From positions 1 through 5,171 of the forward strand of contig CALZLE010000341.1 of assembly GCA_945788205.1 (NCBI GenBank): DNA of 5,171 nt, in the 5' to 3' direction. Below, piece by piece: positions 4,426 to 5,171 of the stretch. Origin of the DNA: an uncultured Desulfuromonadales bacterium. GTDB lineage: Bacteria > Desulfobacterota > Desulfuromonadia > Desulfuromonadales > Geopsychrobacteraceae. Numbering within the stretch: position 1 is the first letter of the stretch; each line of letters opens with the position of its first letter. The notes beneath the pieces were generated by a model. The model was not told the origin of the DNA and did no database searches. It saw only the letters and a program-made list of their open reading frames with translations. The position numbers and the translations under genes are program-made.

Positions 4426-5171
4426 TTATGAATCGCTTCGGTCATCATCAGAGACACGTTCTTCTAAGATTTTGCGCAATTTCGCCAGACTCTTCGCCTC
4501 AATTTGCCTGATTCGCTCCCGAGTTACACCGAATTGCTGGCCGATCGTATCAAGCGTTTGTGGCTCACGGTCATCAAGGCCAAACCGCAACGCCAGTATT
4601 TCTTTTTCGTTGTCGGTTAATTCATCCATCCACTCGAGAACGTGGGCGAAACGATCCAGGTCCTCAATCATGCTCCCGGGATCAACCAGGTTTTTATCTT
4701 CGATGGTGTCGATCAAACTATAATCGTTATTGTCACCCATCGGGTGTTCAATCGAATAGGTCTTTTTCAACAGAATCATCATCCGGCGAACGTAAGCAAC
4801 ATCCGACCCCATTGCTTCTGCAACCTCTTCCAATGATGGATCACGCTTTAGACGCTGCACCAATTCACGACTGACTTTCACCAGCCGGTTGATATCATCA
4901 GCAACATGAACGGGTAGCCGAATTGTCCGACTCTGATTCACCAGCGCCCGCTCTATCGACTGACGCACCCACCAAGTTGCGTAGGTCGAAAAACGGCAGC
5001 CCTTGCTGACCTTGAATTTTTCCACCGCTTTGATCAGCCCCATGTTGCCTTCCTCAATCAGGTCGAGAAACGGCAACCCACGGTTCATGTAACGTTTGGC
5101 AATTTTGACGACCAGGCGAAGATTCGACTCAATCATTCGCGCCCTGGCCGCCTCATCCCCTTCAGCGATCA
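4426..5171 (-). CDS. rpoS: RNA polymerase sigma factor, RpoS-like (5' end outside window)
   Basis: This is the C-terminal 248 or so residues of a sigma-70 group 1/2 factor. The ATG at 5136 is internal: the frame is open to the window edge as IAEGDEAARAR, then MIESNLRLVV, which is sigma region 2.1. Counting that Met as 1, region 2 includes NLRLVVKIAKRY and RFSTYATWWVRQSIERAL (48-65; -10 recognition and melting). Region 3 runs about 75-150. Region 4 runs about 171-225, with RFGLDDREPQTLDTIGQ and the -35-binding helix-turn-helix GVTRERIRQIEAKSLAKL. There is no long primary-sigma region 4 tail. The sequence resembles, from memory, RpoS of Geobacter and relatives, where it serves stationary-phase and stress transcription. 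RpoD or another group 2 sigma is the alternative; the missing N-terminus would help decide. apt follows after 18 bases. Confidence 0.9.
   Translation of the reverse strand, partial: IAEGDEAARARMIESNLRLVVKIAKRYMNRGLPFLDLIEEGNMGLIKAVEKFKVSKGCRFSTYATWWVRQSIERALVNQSRTIRLPVHVADDINRLVKVSRELVQRLKRDPSLEEVAEAMGSDVAYVRRMMILLKKTYSIEHPMGDNNDYSLIDTIEDKNLVDPGSMIEDLDRFAHVLEWMDELTDNEKEILALRFGLDDREPQTLDTIGQQFGVTRERIRQIEAKSLAKLRKILEERVSDDDRSDS

Noticed and set aside
4472..4874. Overlapping plus-strand frames opposite the sigma factor gene
   Set aside because: They are antisense to well-conserved sigma regions 3 and 4 and have no recognisable features.

Overview
This window is an ordinary chromosomal stretch, apparently from a Desulfuromonadia-type bacterium (the old Deltaproteobacteria, Geobacter/Desulfuromonas relatives). 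This placement is an inference. It rests on an RpoS-like sigma factor whose sequence, from memory, resembles the Geobacter type more than the enterobacterial type, and on an adjacent apt gene of the short bacterial kind. No 16S or taxonomic search was possible. Every gene I can support lies on the minus strand, so transcription runs from high to low coordinates.

Housekeeping half (5171 down to 3723). The window opens inside a stationary-phase-type sigma-70 factor (rpoS-like, N-terminus outside the window). Eighteen bases later comes apt, adenine phosphoribosyltransferase, with a strong ribosome binding site, probably in the same transcript. Then follows a tRNA-Arg(CCT) gene with an encoded CCA end, its own sigma-70-type promoter just after apt, and an intrinsic terminator hairpin.

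Middle operon (3694 down to 1384). ugd (UDP-glucose 6-dehydrogenase), a small PaaI-like hotdog thioesterase and an HD-domain metal-dependent phosphohydrolase are packed tightly: an 8-base overlap, then a gap of about 12 bases. This suggests translational coupling. Ugd supplies UDP-glucuronate for surface polysaccharides. The two small enzymes have recognisable folds but unknown substrates, and nothing in the sequence ties them to sugar metabolism beyond co-transcription.

Mobile end (1322 down to 1). A complete-length IS3-family insertion sequence (about 1255 bp, 68-1322) has terminal inverted repeats, orfA with a leucine zipper, a poly-A slippery site for -1 frameshifting, and orfB with the DDE integrase core. 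orfB carries an extra single-base deletion near 426-428 that separates the first catalytic Asp from the second Asp and the Glu, so this copy should not make active transposase. The IS abuts a fragment (1-67) that looks like an internal transmembrane part of an RND-family efflux permease. The upstream part of that gene is absent from the other side of the IS, and there is no target-site duplication, which points to an IS-associated deletion or rearrangement.

I found no CRISPR array, no phage genes and no evidence of a new biological system. The points worth a second look are the broken IS, the decapitated RND gene, and the apparent lack of a separate promoter for the ugd operon behind the tRNA terminator.
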